Below, piece by piece: positions 18,413 through 26,840 of a stretch of DNA of 64,000 nucleotides. The stretch is from Xanthomonas fragariae (lineage in GTDB: Bacteria; Pseudomonadota; Gammaproteobacteria; Xanthomonadales; Xanthomonadaceae): positions 3,217,501-3,281,500 of the forward strand of contig NZ_LT853882.1 of the NCBI RefSeq assembly GCF_900183975.1, written 5' to 3'. Each line of letters opens with the position of its first letter. Within the stretch, counting starts at the first letter, position 1. Made by a program: the position numbers and the translations under genes. A model generated the notes under the pieces. The model was given only the letters and a program-made list of their open reading frames with translations, was not told the origin of the DNA and did not search any database.

Positions 18413-18766
18413 TTATTCCTTGAACATCAAGAACGCCGCCACCAGAATCAACCCGAATGCAGCCCAGTGATTCCACTTTAACGACTGCCCCAGGTAAAAC
18501 GTGGAGAAGCCGGCGAACACCAGCAGCGTGATCACTTCCTGCATGCCCTTGAGCTGCGGCGCGGAGTAAACCGCGCTGCCCAGTCGGTTGCCTGGTACCT
18601 GCAGGCAATATTCGAAGAACGCGATGCCCCAGCTGACCAGGATCGCAATCATCAGCGGCGTACTTTTGTACTTCAGATGCCCGTACCAAGCGAATGTCAT
18701 GAATACGTTACTGGCGAGCAGCAGCAGGAGCGGATACAGGTAAGCGGTGAAGGGTGCGGTGGGCAT
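18413..18766 (-). CDS. DUF486 small integral membrane protein
   Basis: About 117 residues with four hydrophobic helices, related to the small drug/metabolite transporter fold. Typical family stretches are FMTFAWYGHLKYK, GIAFFEYCLQVPGNR and QLKGMQEVITLLVFAGFS, with a short C-terminus FLMFKE. The ATG at 18766 begins MPTAPFTAYLYP; an ATG at 18799 is possible. The function is unknown. It is hemmed in by a REP-like repeat and an insertion sequence. Confidence 0.82.
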   Translation of the reverse strand: MPTAPFTAYLYPLLLLLASNVFMTFAWYGHLKYKSTPLMIAILVSWGIAFFEYCLQVPGNRLGSAVYSAPQLKGMQEVITLLVFAGFSTFYLGQSLKWNHWAAFGLILVAAFLMFKE

Positions 18767-18814
18767 GACGGCGGAAGACAGGTAAGGAGCAGGCAGCATA
18801 AGCTAGCCCCGGTA

Positions 18815-20312
18815 GAGCGTGTTATGTACTTTGGGATGAGATGCGCTGGTGGTCAGCGGTGCGGAGCGAAGGATGGCCCTGCCATCGCCCGCATCCAGGC
18901 ACGCAAAAACGCGATCCAGCGCAGCAGCCAGCGCAGGTTGTAGCCGGCGGCGCAGCCGAGCACGTGCAGCGCATCGCCTTGGGCACCTTTCAGCCTGCAG
19001 CGACGCAACCTGCAGTCGTCTTTCAGATGTCCGATCACCGGCTCCACCGCCTGCCGTCGCTTGATCCAGCGCCATTGCCGTCGCGTCAGCGTCTTGGCCT
19101 TGCCGCGATGCAGGACCTGCACGCCATCGACCTCGCGCCCGCGATCGCCCAGGTCCACGATCGCCACCGTCGGTTCTACGCTCACATCCTGCAGCAACCC
19201 GCGTGTCTGCTCCAGCTGCTCGGCCAAGGTATCGCCGTCGTACGGGTTGCCCGGGAAGCTGCGCGCACCCACGACCAATCCCTTGCAGGCGGTGACCGCA
19301 ATGCCGACCTTGACGCCGAATTCGTACGCTTGACGCGCCTTGCCCTTGCCGATGCATTCCACTTCCGGGGCATGCAATGCGTAGAGTTTTTGTTTGTCCT
19401 TCGGACGCTGCGTGTACAGCCGTTGCGCACGTTCCAGCCAGACAGCGATGCGCTCGCGCACGCCGGGTTCCACCTGGTCCAGCTTGCGCTCGATATCGCG
19501 CAACACCCGCCCCAATACCGTGCGTTGACGTCGCAGCACGCGCTGCATGCGCTTGAACTGGCGCGCATGCGCATACCGACCTGCCTTGCGGCTCAGGGCC
19601 AGGCCTTGCCGCGCGTAGCTCTGCCGCAATCCGATGCCGTGCCGCTTGGCCAGTAACACCAGCTTCTTGCGTGCCACCTCCAGCAAACGGCTGTCGGTCG
19701 GATAGGCGATCGCCTTTTCCTGCACCGTGGTGCCCACGATCACCCGCGACAACTCGCGTGCGTCCACCGCCTGCATCGCATGCGCGGCGTTGATGGTGTG
19801 CGCCAGCAGCTCTTCCATCCCGGCCTCACCCAGGCGCTGCCGCCAGCGCGTCAGCGAGCTGGCATCGCTCGGCAAGCGCGTCTGGAACACGACCTCACCG
19901 GTGAAGAACTGCCAGTACGGATTCTCCAGCCAACGCTCGCACACCGCTTCATCGGACAGGTCGTAGGCGTGTTTGAGGTAGAGCAAACCGGCAATCAGCC
20001 GCACCGGCAATGCCGGCCGACCGCCACCGGCCTGGGTGGCCGGCAAGCGCGATGAAAGTGCTTGCTCCAACGCCGTCCACGGCATCCGTTGGCTCAGCCG
20101 CGCCAGCGGATGACGCAGATCGATCTGGTTCTCCAGCCGCGAACGAAACAACTCGTCGGCAGGCATGTGCTCGGCAGCAGGACGGCGTGTACGCATGACT
20201 GAAAATTGCCAGAAACCAGCCTTCAGCGTAGCGAACACCGGTAGTTTTGGCACGCCGGTGCAGACATCAAGGCCTTGCGGTCGTTGGGTGGTTGGGGTTT
20301 TTCAGGGGCGAC
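18815..20312 (-). mobile_element. IS5-superfamily (IS1478-like) element, copy 1, defective
   Basis: The end at 20294-20312 is GGGGTTTTTCAGGGGCGAC, matching the left end of the copy at 53627. The opposite end does not: after the transposase the sequence departs from copy 2, and no partner of this terminal repeat is seen. Instead GAGCGTGTTATGTACTTTGG begins at 18815, which looks like a different IS end. The element is therefore truncated or chimeric. Confidence 0.75.
18853..20196 (-). CDS. IS1478-like transposase with a catalytic-residue substitution
   Basis: About 447 residues and nearly identical to the transposase at 53743-55110. The DDE motif normally begins RVIVDTTVQEKAI. Here the codon at 19732-19734 is GGC (Gly) instead of GAC, so the first catalytic aspartate is lost. 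The second Asp (AIVDLGDRG) and the Glu (QAVEPVIGHLKDD) remain. The protein is expected to be inactive. The ATG chosen gives MRTRRPAAEHM; a 19-codon extension is open. The last residues (AGPSFAPHR) differ from copy 2, showing a different 3' end. Confidence 0.85.
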   Translation of the reverse strand: MRTRRPAAEHMPADELFRSRLENQIDLRHPLARLSQRMPWTALEQALSSRLPATQAGGGRPALPVRLIAGLLYLKHAYDLSDEAVCERWLENPYWQFFTGEVVFQTRLPSDASSLTRWRQRLGEAGMEELLAHTINAAHAMQAVDARELSRVIVGTTVQEKAIAYPTDSRLLEVARKKLVLLAKRHGIGLRQSYARQGLALSRKAGRYAHARQFKRMQRVLRRQRTVLGRVLRDIERKLDQVEPGVRERIAVWLERAQRLYTQRPKDKQKLYALHAPEVECIGKGKARQAYEFGVKVGIAVTACKGLVVGARSFPGNPYDGDTLAEQLEQTRGLLQDVSVEPTVAIVDLGDRGREVDGVQVLHRGKAKTLTRRQWRWIKRRQAVEPVIGHLKDDCRLRRCRLKGAQGDALHVLGCAAGYNLRWLLRWIAFLRAWMRAMAGPSFAPHR

Positions 20313-20422
20313 TAATTGCAACAAACCAGGCCTCAGCGTAGCGAAAACCGGCAGTTCTGGCACGCCTGTGCGGCCTATAAAGCGTTGCGGTGATTGGGTG
20401 TTGAGGGTTTTTCAAGGATGAC
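20313..20422 (-). mobile_element. Remnant 5' end of a second IS1478-like element
   Basis: Immediately beyond copy 1, the sequence repeats about 105 bases of the same element's untranslated end with many substitutions (AACCAGGCCTCAGCGTAGCG against AACCAGCCTTCAGCGTAGCG). It ends in its own terminal repeat GGGTTTTTCAAGGATGAC. An older diverged copy was evidently here first and copy 1 now replaces its body. Confidence 0.7.
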
Positions 20423-20423
20423 T

Positions 20424-20562
20424 AGTTGGTTCAACCGATTCCGCAAACTGCTCGTGCGCTTCGAAAAAACGCGAACGCAGTCTCCTCGCACTCAACCATC
20501 TCGCCGCGGCGATCATCGCGTTCCGCAAGGTGCCTTTGAGCGTTAATATAATTTACGGATGA
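20424..20562 (+). pseudogene. IS5-type transposase C-terminal remnant
   Basis: Encodes SWFNRFRKLLVRFEK, then, one frame over, LALNHLAAAIIAFRKVPL and VNIIYG with a stop. This is the C-terminus of a different IS5-family transposase, broken by a frameshift. The older IS1478-like end abuts it, so elements have inserted into one another here. Confidence 0.75.
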
Positions 20563-20586
20563 TTTATAAGTAGCAATCGACGCTGG

Positions 20587-21522
20587 TCAGAGGACTTTTA
20601 ATGCATGCTTCATAAGCGGAGAAAGTTTCCGATTACGGTGGTTAATCGCTTCATACTCGATTCCGAGTTGCTTGAACCATCCCAGCAGAATGAGCAGACT
20701 AGGCTCGTTCTGATCGACACGGTCAAGCAATCTTCGATAAAGATCCAGCATTATCTGCATGGTATTCGCATTCGCAAACGATCCGCATATATTGATGAGG
20801 TTTTGGGTTGCCGTTAAATTTAATTGGGATGTATAGTGGATGGACTTTATTCTTAGCCTTTGAGAATCAATCCTGTCGAATATATACTGCCTGGTGAGGG
20901 ATGAATGAGGTTGAAAAATCAGGTTGAGCGAAACGGAAGGCTCTTCGGGGGGTAGCTGCGTGTGAATTGTCTTGTTCTTTTCCATAAACAGAGCGCTTTC
21001 CCGCGTCAGCTGAAGTACTTGGTATGCTGACGTATCTACCTCTTCATCTCTTAACCCGACGCAGGTATTGAAATCGTACTCGCAGATTTCGGTTCTGTAC
21101 CCTGGTCCAAGTAAGCCTGCGGTAAGCAGATGAAAGGAATGGTCATGCAACAAATCTTCGGCGAAGAGATTTTTCCCAGCATTCTTTCGTAAGGAATCTG
21201 TTACCGGCAGCCAAACATTTGCTCTCACTAAAAATAAGAAGGGTTTCGATCTTTTTCCCAGTGGCTTTCGTTCAAGAACGAATGAATTTGATGTATATGA
21301 ATTTCCATAAACATCATCGCTTTCGAAGTTACTCTTGAGTTGCTGGTTAAGGTATTCCAAAAACCATTGGGGATTCACACATAAGCCCTGCAACATGTGG
21401 CTCATTGACTTTATAGACTCGACGTTCAAGTCATCTTCCGTGGCCTTTACGATCTCGGATAATTCTTCCAGCGAAATCTCCCTATGCGCTTTTGCTTTAA
21501 AAAATTTCGTACTCATGCGCAT
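20587..21522 (-). CDS. Unknown 311-residue protein, cupin-like His motif (cassette gene 2)
   Basis: I do not recognise the family. Its visible pattern is LLHDHSFHLLTAGLLGPGY (H126, H128, H131), then acidic residues in YRTEICEYD (E145, E148), and a later TIHTQL (H187) followed by SLNLIF. This H-x-H...E...H spacing is that of metal-binding cupins (inference). The N-terminal 60 residues are helical and acidic; the C-terminal 100 are helical (MQIMLDLYRRLLDRV). Codons are AT-rich compared with flanking genes. It overlaps the upstream 293-residue gene by ten bases, so the two form a coupled pair. It ends 25 bases from an IS scar, consistent with transfer. Confidence 0.75.
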   Translation of the reverse strand: MRMSTKFFKAKAHREISLEELSEIVKATEDDLNVESIKSMSHMLQGLCVNPQWFLEYLNQQLKSNFESDDVYGNSYTSNSFVLERKPLGKRSKPFLFLVRANVWLPVTDSLRKNAGKNLFAEDLLHDHSFHLLTAGLLGPGYRTEICEYDFNTCVGLRDEEVDTSAYQVLQLTRESALFMEKNKTIHTQLPPEEPSVSLNLIFQPHSSLTRQYIFDRIDSQRLRIKSIHYTSQLNLTATQNLINICGSFANANTMQIMLDLYRRLLDRVDQNEPSLLILLGWFKQLGIEYEAINHRNRKLSPLMKHALKVL

Positions 21523-22394
21523 TCGTGCCTTTTCATGAGTTTTTCACATGCCTCACGGATATCTTTATTGTCATCACAGGCGCCTTTCTGAAGATAGACA
21601 TTTTTTTTCTTCGGATCCAGGCGAATCATTGCTCTGAGGGCAAGCCAGCGAATCGTATGACGGCCATCTTCTGACGCGGCCATGAGGGCTGGCAGAGACG
21701 ATGTATTGCCATATTTTTCCAATATCCGAATTGCTTTTTCCTTTCTGCTTATTTTAGGTTCGAATTCTGAGATGCGAGAAAGCTGTCCGGTCTCCTTCTT
21801 GAAGTGATATTGGTAATTTGATTTTTTTTTTGGATTGCAAATTACCAGTGCTACTGATGGAGAAATCTCATCCCGCACGATAATCGTATCTCGCCGGTCT
21901 TGTACCAGGATATCACCCGCTTTTAATGTCTTACATTCGGGTGCCGACAAACGAAGTTCTTCATAGATGTCGCGACTTCTGATTTGACTGGGGAAATCAA
22001 TGTTTGACTTGTATCGCGTATGCGAGAGGTTGCCCTGTAGCACCTTGCTGACGGTCGAAAAATTGGATGTCGAGACGGTTTTCTTAGAGTTGTGAAAATC
22101 TGTCGTGCCATGCGGCAGACCGAGGTGTAGCAGGCTGGAAGAGATGGTTCCGGTAAAAATAAGGCAAACGAACGGTTCCCTGTAATTTTCCCCTGTCACG
22201 AGAGGTATCGCGCGCTGCGTCACCAGGGAATTTAAGCCGGCGCTGGCCTTAATTTCAGCAGCGGTATCTGAGACCAACTGCCAGTGGTCTATATTCCCAA
22301 GAGAATCAAATTTATAATTACAGTAATCAATGAACGCAGAGTCGTCTTCACAGACGTCCAAGATCTCATCTTTGATTGCTAGAAGCGGGGACAT
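21513..22394 (-). CDS. Unknown 293-residue protein with C-terminal HEAT-like repeat (cassette gene 1)
   Basis: Unknown family. Middle histidines in LLHLGLPHGTTDFHNSK (H90, H95, H101) and LSHTRYK (H125), followed by the beta-rich TLKAGDILVQDRRDTIIV, suggest a second cupin-like fold. Residues about 235-285 (ILEKYGNTSSLPALMAAS and RWLALRAMIRLDP) look like a HEAT repeat, often a protein- or peptide-docking surface. A good ribosome site (GGAGAAG) precedes the ATG. It follows the 47-residue peptide gene after a hairpin and overlaps the 311-residue gene. AT-rich composition points to acquisition. A peptide-modifying role is inference from context. Confidence 0.75.
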   Translation of the reverse strand: MSPLLAIKDEILDVCEDDSAFIDYCNYKFDSLGNIDHWQLVSDTAAEIKASAGLNSLVTQRAIPLVTGENYREPFVCLIFTGTISSSLLHLGLPHGTTDFHNSKKTVSTSNFSTVSKVLQGNLSHTRYKSNIDFPSQIRSRDIYEELRLSAPECKTLKAGDILVQDRRDTIIVRDEISPSVALVICNPKKKSNYQYHFKKETGQLSRISEFEPKISRKEKAIRILEKYGNTSSLPALMAASEDGRHTIRWLALRAMIRLDPKKKNVYLQKGACDDNKDIREACEKLMKRHECA

Positions 22395-22410
22395 ATCTTC
22401 TCCACTAAAA

Positions 22411-22440
22411 GAGGCGGACGAATCTACGTTCGTCCGCCTC
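22411..22440 (-). terminator. Perfect 12-bp hairpin between peptide and enzyme genes
   Basis: GAGGCGGACGAA and TTCGTCCGCCTC pair perfectly around a TCTACG loop. On the minus strand the stem is followed by TTTTAGTGG, a short T-run. It lies 14 bases after the peptide stop and 16 bases before the next ATG. It should act as a partial terminator or mRNA-stabilising stem that lets the peptide be made in excess of the enzymes. Confidence 0.75.
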
Positions 22441-22453
22441 GATCAACCATCAC

Positions 22454-22597
22454 TCAGCCGTGGGTGGCAGCATATATAATTACCGCTGGAGTAATGATCA
22501 CAGGGGAACCCGAGTCACAGCTGTCAACAGCTGAATCAATCTCGATATTCTCAATTTCATCTGTGGCACTCATAATCGATTCTTCAGTAATATTCAT
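22454..22597 (-). CDS. 47-residue candidate precursor peptide
   Basis: Begins MNITEESIMSATDEIENIEI; residues 1-28 carry nine acidic and no basic residues. The rest, from S29 to the end (VIITPAVIIYAATHG is the last 15 residues), is uncharged apart from His46, and hydrophobic. The only cysteine is C27. A clear ribosome site (AAGGA, six bases) precedes the ATG. The bipartite layout resembles leader plus core of a ribosomally made modified peptide. It is the first substantial gene of an AT-rich transcript followed by two unknown proteins. No modification site can be assigned from sequence. Confidence 0.6.
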   Translation of the reverse strand: MNITEESIMSATDEIENIEIDSAVDSCDSGSPVIITPAVIIYAATHG

Positions 22598-22673
22598 GAT
22601 TATCCTTTAATTTTAGAAATTTATTATTTATAGCCCAAGAAATAAATTCATTAGGGCGATTCGACGGTATCAT
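22584..22673 (-). CDS. Possible 29-residue upstream open frame
   Basis: Reads MIPSNRPNEFISWAINNKFL and ends LKLKDNHEYY. It is preceded by AAAGG five bases before the ATG, and its stop lies 14 bases inside the 47-residue peptide gene. It could couple translation to that gene or be chance. No family is recognised. Confidence 0.3.
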   Translation of the reverse strand: MIPSNRPNEFISWAINNKFLKLKDNHEYY

Positions 22674-22717
22674 GCTTGCCTTTAAAAAAATCCCATGCGT
22701 TGCGAGGGTAAGGATCG

Positions 22718-23591
22718 TTATGCGAATTTTTTTGTGTCGCCTACGAGCTTTCTCGCAAATCTGCCGGTTCCAGGCGCCAACTGCGTGATTTTTGAAAAAT
22801 TTGTCTTGTGGCTGCACCCGTGGGCTGGAAAAGCTGCCGGGTCAACCGTATCGCCTTCGATGGTGATACGGTTGACCCGGCGGCGCAGGTAGTCGGGCGT
22901 GCCGGCGGCAAGATGCATGACCGAGCGGTTGTCCCAGAACACCATGTCATGCAGCTGCCAACGATGCCGATACACCAGCGCCTCGCGCATGCTGTGCTCG
23001 AACATCGTCTGTAGCAATGCCCGGCTTTCGTCATCGGGCAAGCCACTATGCGGGTGGTGAAATGCTTGCTGACGAACAGCGCCTTCTGGCCGGTTTCCGG
23101 ACACGTGCGCATGATCGGGTGCTGCACCGGCTTCACTTCGGCAATCTGTTCCGGCTTCAGTGCCAGGCGCCACGGATCGCGCGCACGCAGCTGCTCGAAC
23201 TTGGCCAGATTGCTGTGTTCGGCACGCATGTTCTGCACAGTGCGCTTGAGCGCGTCGGGCAGGGTCTGCCATGCAAGATGCTGATTGGCGAACAAAGGTG
23301 TCGCTGCCTTCACCGAGGGAGTTCCTGGGCATGCAGCAGCGAGCCAAGGCTGGGCGTTGCCTTGTACGAATGGTCTGAGCCAGTAGTGGCCGGCATCGCC
23401 CAGGCCGATCGGTTCAACGTTCCCCTTGATGTTGGATACCACCAGCGCTTCCGGATGCCCGCGCAGCTAGAAATTAAGCAACACGGAATCTGCAGCGGGG
23501 CAGCGAATGGCACAATCTGAACGCCCTGAAAGCCGAAAGTTTTCACGGCCGAAGTCGCGTCGCGCGGCGCTGCGGCAGTGACGCTGGCCAT
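22718..23591 (-). pseudogene. TauD/TfdA-family dioxygenase, frameshifted with deletion
   Basis: Alpha-ketoglutarate-dependent dioxygenase remains spread over three frames. The start MASVTAAAPRDATSAVKTFG runs to VPFAAPL; a stretch of roughly 60 codons is then missing. The middle continues NIKGNVEPIGLGDAGHYW, a shifted SYKATPSL-type segment, and TLPDALKRTVQNMRAEHSNL. The C-terminal part, in a third frame, holds HRWQLHDMVFWDNRSVMHLA and RRRVNRITIEGDTVDP. Iron ligands can be seen but no frame joins them. The AT-rich cassette begins right after it. A hairpin at 22836-22881 is a by-product of its coding sequence. Confidence 0.85.
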
Positions 23592-23636
23592 AACGGTGGC
23601 GCCTCGACGGCAACGAAAGGCCGCCTAGGCCCGCGC

Positions 23637-26120
23637 TTACTCCGTACGCAACGCCAACGCCGGCGGCGTGGACAGAATGCGCCGCGTCCCCGACCAGCCC
23701 GCAAGCAGACTCAACGCCACTCCGAATGCACCGCCGATCAGCAAGCGCGGCCAATCCGGCGTCAACACCATTTCGAAGGCTTGCCGCCCGACCACCGCGC
23801 CGATTACGGCCGCGGCGCTCACCGCCAACATCGCTGCGAGCAAGCCGAGCGCACCGAATTCCACCAGCATCGCGCCACGCAATTGGCCGCGCCGCGCACC
23901 CAGCGTGCGCAACACCGCGCTGTCGTAGCGCCGCTCGCCCGCAGTGGCCTGCAAGGCCGCCAGCAACACCAGCACACCGGCCAGCAGGCTGAAGCCCATC
24001 ACCAACTGCACCGCCTGCGCCACCTGGTCGATCACCTCGCGCACGCGGCCGAGGATGGCGTCGATATCCAGCACCGAAATGTTGGGGTAATCGCGGCTCA
24101 ACGACGCCAGCTTGGGCGCATTGCCGGGCGGCAGGTGGAAGCTGGAAATCAGGTTATACGGTGCATCGCCGACTGACCCCTGGTTGAGCAGCAGGAAGAA
24201 GTTGACCCGGAACGAATCCCAGTCGGCCTTGCGGATGCTGGTGACGGTGAAGCTGCGCTGTTGTTCGCCCAGCAGCAAGGTGATGCGATCGCCGAGTTTG
24301 AGCTGATAGCGCTGCGCCCAGCCTTCTTCCACCGATGCCTCCGGTGCAATGCTGTCGGCTGGCCAGAATTTGCCCTGCAGCAAGGTATTTGCCGGGGGGA
24401 ATGCATGCCGCCAGGAGAAATTGACCGGGCGGTTGTCGCCGTCGCCATCGTCGGCCGGATCACGGTCACCGCGCACCGGCCGCTTGTCGTTAATGGCGAC
24501 TAGTCGCCCGGTCGAAAATGGCTCCGCCGCCGCACCTTGCACGCCCCATCCCCGCAGTGTCTGTAGCACCGGTTCGGTTTGTTCGGGCTGGATGTTCATC
24601 AGGAAGTAGTTGGGCGTATCCACCGGCAGGCGCTCGCGCCACTGGCCAAGCAGGCCCGGGCCGACCACGGCCAGCAGCAACAGCGCGCATAACGACAACG
24701 ACAGGCCGACCAACTGCACCACGCTCAGCGCGCGCCGCCGCGTCAGCGAGGCCAGACCCAACTTCCATGAGCCGCGCAGGCGATGCTGGATTGGCCGCAG
24801 CAAGGCCAGCAGGCTCAGTCCCAAGGCCATCGCGACCAGTGCCAACGCGGCCAGGCCGCCCAGTACCCAGCCGGCGAGCACAAGGTTGCCGGTGGCGTAC
24901 ACGGTCAGTGCCAGTGTGGCGACCAACGCTGCGGCGTAGACCAGCAAGGAACTCGGCGGCACCGTGGCAAAGCTGCGGTTGAGCACGCGCATTGGCGGCA
25001 CGTTGCGCAGCCGCAGCAGCGGCGGCAGGCCGAAGCCCAGCAACAGCACCAGCCCGATACCCGCGCCTGCCAGGGCCGGGACGGCTTGCGGCAACGGCAA
25101 CCGGCTCGGGATCAAGCTGCCTAGCGCCTGTACCAAACCTTCCTGCGCAAGCATGCCCAGTCCGACTCCGACCAGGCAGGCCGGGATGGCGGTCAGCAGC
25201 AGTTGCAGCGACAACATCGCAAGGATGTCGCGCTGGCGTGCCCCCAAGCAGCGCAACACCGCCACAGTGTCGATGCGGCGCATTGCAAACCGGTTCGCCG
25301 CCAACGCGGTCGCCACGCCGGACAGCAGCACCGCCAACAATGCCGACAGGGCCAGAAAGCGTCCCGCGCGATCGAACGCCGAACGCGTGCCGCGCTGGGT
25401 GTCTTGGATGCCAACCAGGCGGTATTCGCTGGCGCGCGGTTTCAGCCAGGCGCGCAGATCTGCGATGGCGTCCGGCGCACCGGCGAACATCAGCCGGTAT
25501 GAGGCACGACTGCCGGGACCGAGCAGGCCGGCGCGATCGATATCGGCGCGGTTGACCAGCAATGGCGGCGACAGTTGCATTAGCTCACCGGCGGCATCCG
25601 GCTCGGCGCGCAGCACGCCGGTGATGGTGAGATGGCCGGCACCCAATTCCAGTTGATCGCCCAGCCCAAGGCCCAAGGTTTCGAGCAGACGCGGGTCGGC
25701 ATAAACCTGGCCCGGCGGCGGTGCGCTGGCAGGCTTGCCGTCCGCGCCCGCGCTGTCTTTGGACACCAGCAATTGACCACGTAGCGGATAGCCAGCGCCG
25801 ACGCCGCGGATATTGGCCATCTGGCTGGCGTCACCATGGAACAGCACGCTGGGGAAGCTGACCATGCGCGTGCTCTGCAAGCCGCGTCGTTGCGCTTGCT
25901 CGGCGAAGTCGGCCGGAATGTCCTGCCGGCCGGTCACGCCCAGGTCGCCGCCGAGCACGTCGGCCGCGCTGGAGGTCAGTGCCAGCGTCACCCGATCGAC
26001 CAGCGTGCCTACTGCCGTCATAGCCGCCACGCCCAACACCAACGCGGCGAACACGGTCAGCAGATCGCCGGCCAGGCACTCGCGGCGCACCGCACGCGCG
26101 GCTTGTCGCAGCACGTTCAT
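23637..26120 (-). CDS. ABC transporter permease, FtsX/MacB-like (YbbP type)
   Basis: 827-residue membrane protein with two FtsX-type domains. The N-terminal helix (about 15-45) is followed by a large periplasmic part, three spans around 255-370, further spans at 390-490, a second periplasmic region and a final three-span domain (about 690-820). Conserved phrases include DVLGGDLGVTGRQDIP and VLRCLGARQRDILAMLSLQ; the latter is the FtsX coupling helix, echoed by VLRTLGARRGQLRGAMLVE. It overlaps the ATPase gene by four bases. The pair matches E. coli YbbA-YbbP, next to a TesA-like esterase, whose substrate is unknown. Confidence 0.88.
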   Translation of the reverse strand: MNVLRQAARAVRRECLAGDLLTVFAALVLGVAAMTAVGTLVDRVTLALTSSAADVLGGDLGVTGRQDIPADFAEQAQRRGLQSTRMVSFPSVLFHGDASQMANIRGVGAGYPLRGQLLVSKDSAGADGKPASAPPPGQVYADPRLLETLGLGLGDQLELGAGHLTITGVLRAEPDAAGELMQLSPPLLVNRADIDRAGLLGPGSRASYRLMFAGAPDAIADLRAWLKPRASEYRLVGIQDTQRGTRSAFDRAGRFLALSALLAVLLSGVATALAANRFAMRRIDTVAVLRCLGARQRDILAMLSLQLLLTAIPACLVGVGLGMLAQEGLVQALGSLIPSRLPLPQAVPALAGAGIGLVLLLGFGLPPLLRLRNVPPMRVLNRSFATVPPSSLLVYAAALVATLALTVYATGNLVLAGWVLGGLAALALVAMALGLSLLALLRPIQHRLRGSWKLGLASLTRRRALSVVQLVGLSLSLCALLLLAVVGPGLLGQWRERLPVDTPNYFLMNIQPEQTEPVLQTLRGWGVQGAAAEPFSTGRLVAINDKRPVRGDRDPADDGDGDNRPVNFSWRHAFPPANTLLQGKFWPADSIAPEASVEEGWAQRYQLKLGDRITLLLGEQQRSFTVTSIRKADWDSFRVNFFLLLNQGSVGDAPYNLISSFHLPPGNAPKLASLSRDYPNISVLDIDAILGRVREVIDQVAQAVQLVMGFSLLAGVLVLLAALQATAGERRYDSAVLRTLGARRGQLRGAMLVEFGALGLLAAMLAVSAAAVIGAVVGRQAFEMVLTPDWPRLLIGGAFGVALSLLAGWSGTRRILSTPPALALRTE

Positions 26121-26833
26121 GCCGCCGGACCGGTTTGTGCGTGCAGGCGGCCGCTGTCGATGCGGTAGATGCGATGGCAGCGCTGCGCCAGCGTCGTGTC
26201 GTGCGTGACCAGCACCAGCGTGGTGTCGCTGGTGGCATTGAGCGCGAACAGCAGGTCGCTGATCTGCGCGCCGGTGGTCTGGTCGAGGCTACCGGTGGGT
26301 TCGTCGGCAAACAGGATGCGCGGCTTGGCCACGAATGCGCGCGCCAGCGCCACACGTTGCTGCTCGCCACCGGAAAGCTGCCGCGGATAGTGGCGCGCAC
26401 GTGCGCTCAGCCCCACCGCCTCCAGCACCTCGCGTACCCGCGCCGGATCTTCGCGCCCGGTCAGCTCAAGCGGCAGCGCGATATTTTCTTCGGCGGTCAG
26501 CGCCGGCAACAGATGGAAGCTTTGGAACACGAAACCAACCTCGCGTGCGCGCAAGGTGGCACGGGCTTCTTCATCCAACTGGCCCAAATCCTGGCCGGAC
26601 AGCGCAATGCTGCCGCGGCTGGGTAGATCCAGCCCGGCAAGCAGACCGAGCAAGGTGGTCTTGCCCGAACCGGACGCGCCGACAATGGCGATGCTGTCGC
26701 CTTCACTGACCGTCAAGCTCACGTTGTCGAGGATGTGGAGCGTGCCCTCCGGTCCACTGACGGACTTGCCGACCTCACGGACGTCGATGGCGGTGCGGGT
26801 GCTGGAGCGAGGGGCCGGACTGTCGATGAGGAA
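26117..26833 (-). CDS. ABC transporter ATP-binding protein (YbbA type)
   Basis: Lipoprotein-release-like ATPase that pairs with the permease behind it. Walker A VGASGSGKTTLLG, Q-loop FVFQSFHLLP, signature QLSGGEQQRVALARA, Walker B ILFADEPTGSLD and the H-loop VLVTHD are all intact. The family start should lie near FLIDSPAPRSS, but no ATG, GTG or TTG is found there in frame; the codon before DSPAP is ATC. The frame is open far upstream, antisense to the esterase. The given start is therefore approximate. Confidence 0.85.
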   Translation of the reverse strand, partial: FLIDSPAPRSSTRTAIDVREVGKSVSGPEGTLHILDNVSLTVSEGDSIAIVGASGSGKTTLLGLLAGLDLPSRGSIALSGQDLGQLDEEARATLRAREVGFVFQSFHLLPALTAEENIALPLELTGREDPARVREVLEAVGLSARARHYPRQLSGGEQQRVALARAFVAKPRILFADEPTGSLDQTTGAQISDLLFALNATSDTTLVLVTHDTTLAQRCHRIYRIDSGRLHAQTGPAA

Positions 26834-26840
26834 TCTCCGA

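Noticed and set aside
22836..22881. 20-base inverted repeat with six-base loop
   Set aside because: Striking, but it is produced by the coding sequence RVNRITIEGDTVDP of the dioxygenase pseudogene; no sign of function as an attachment site or terminator.
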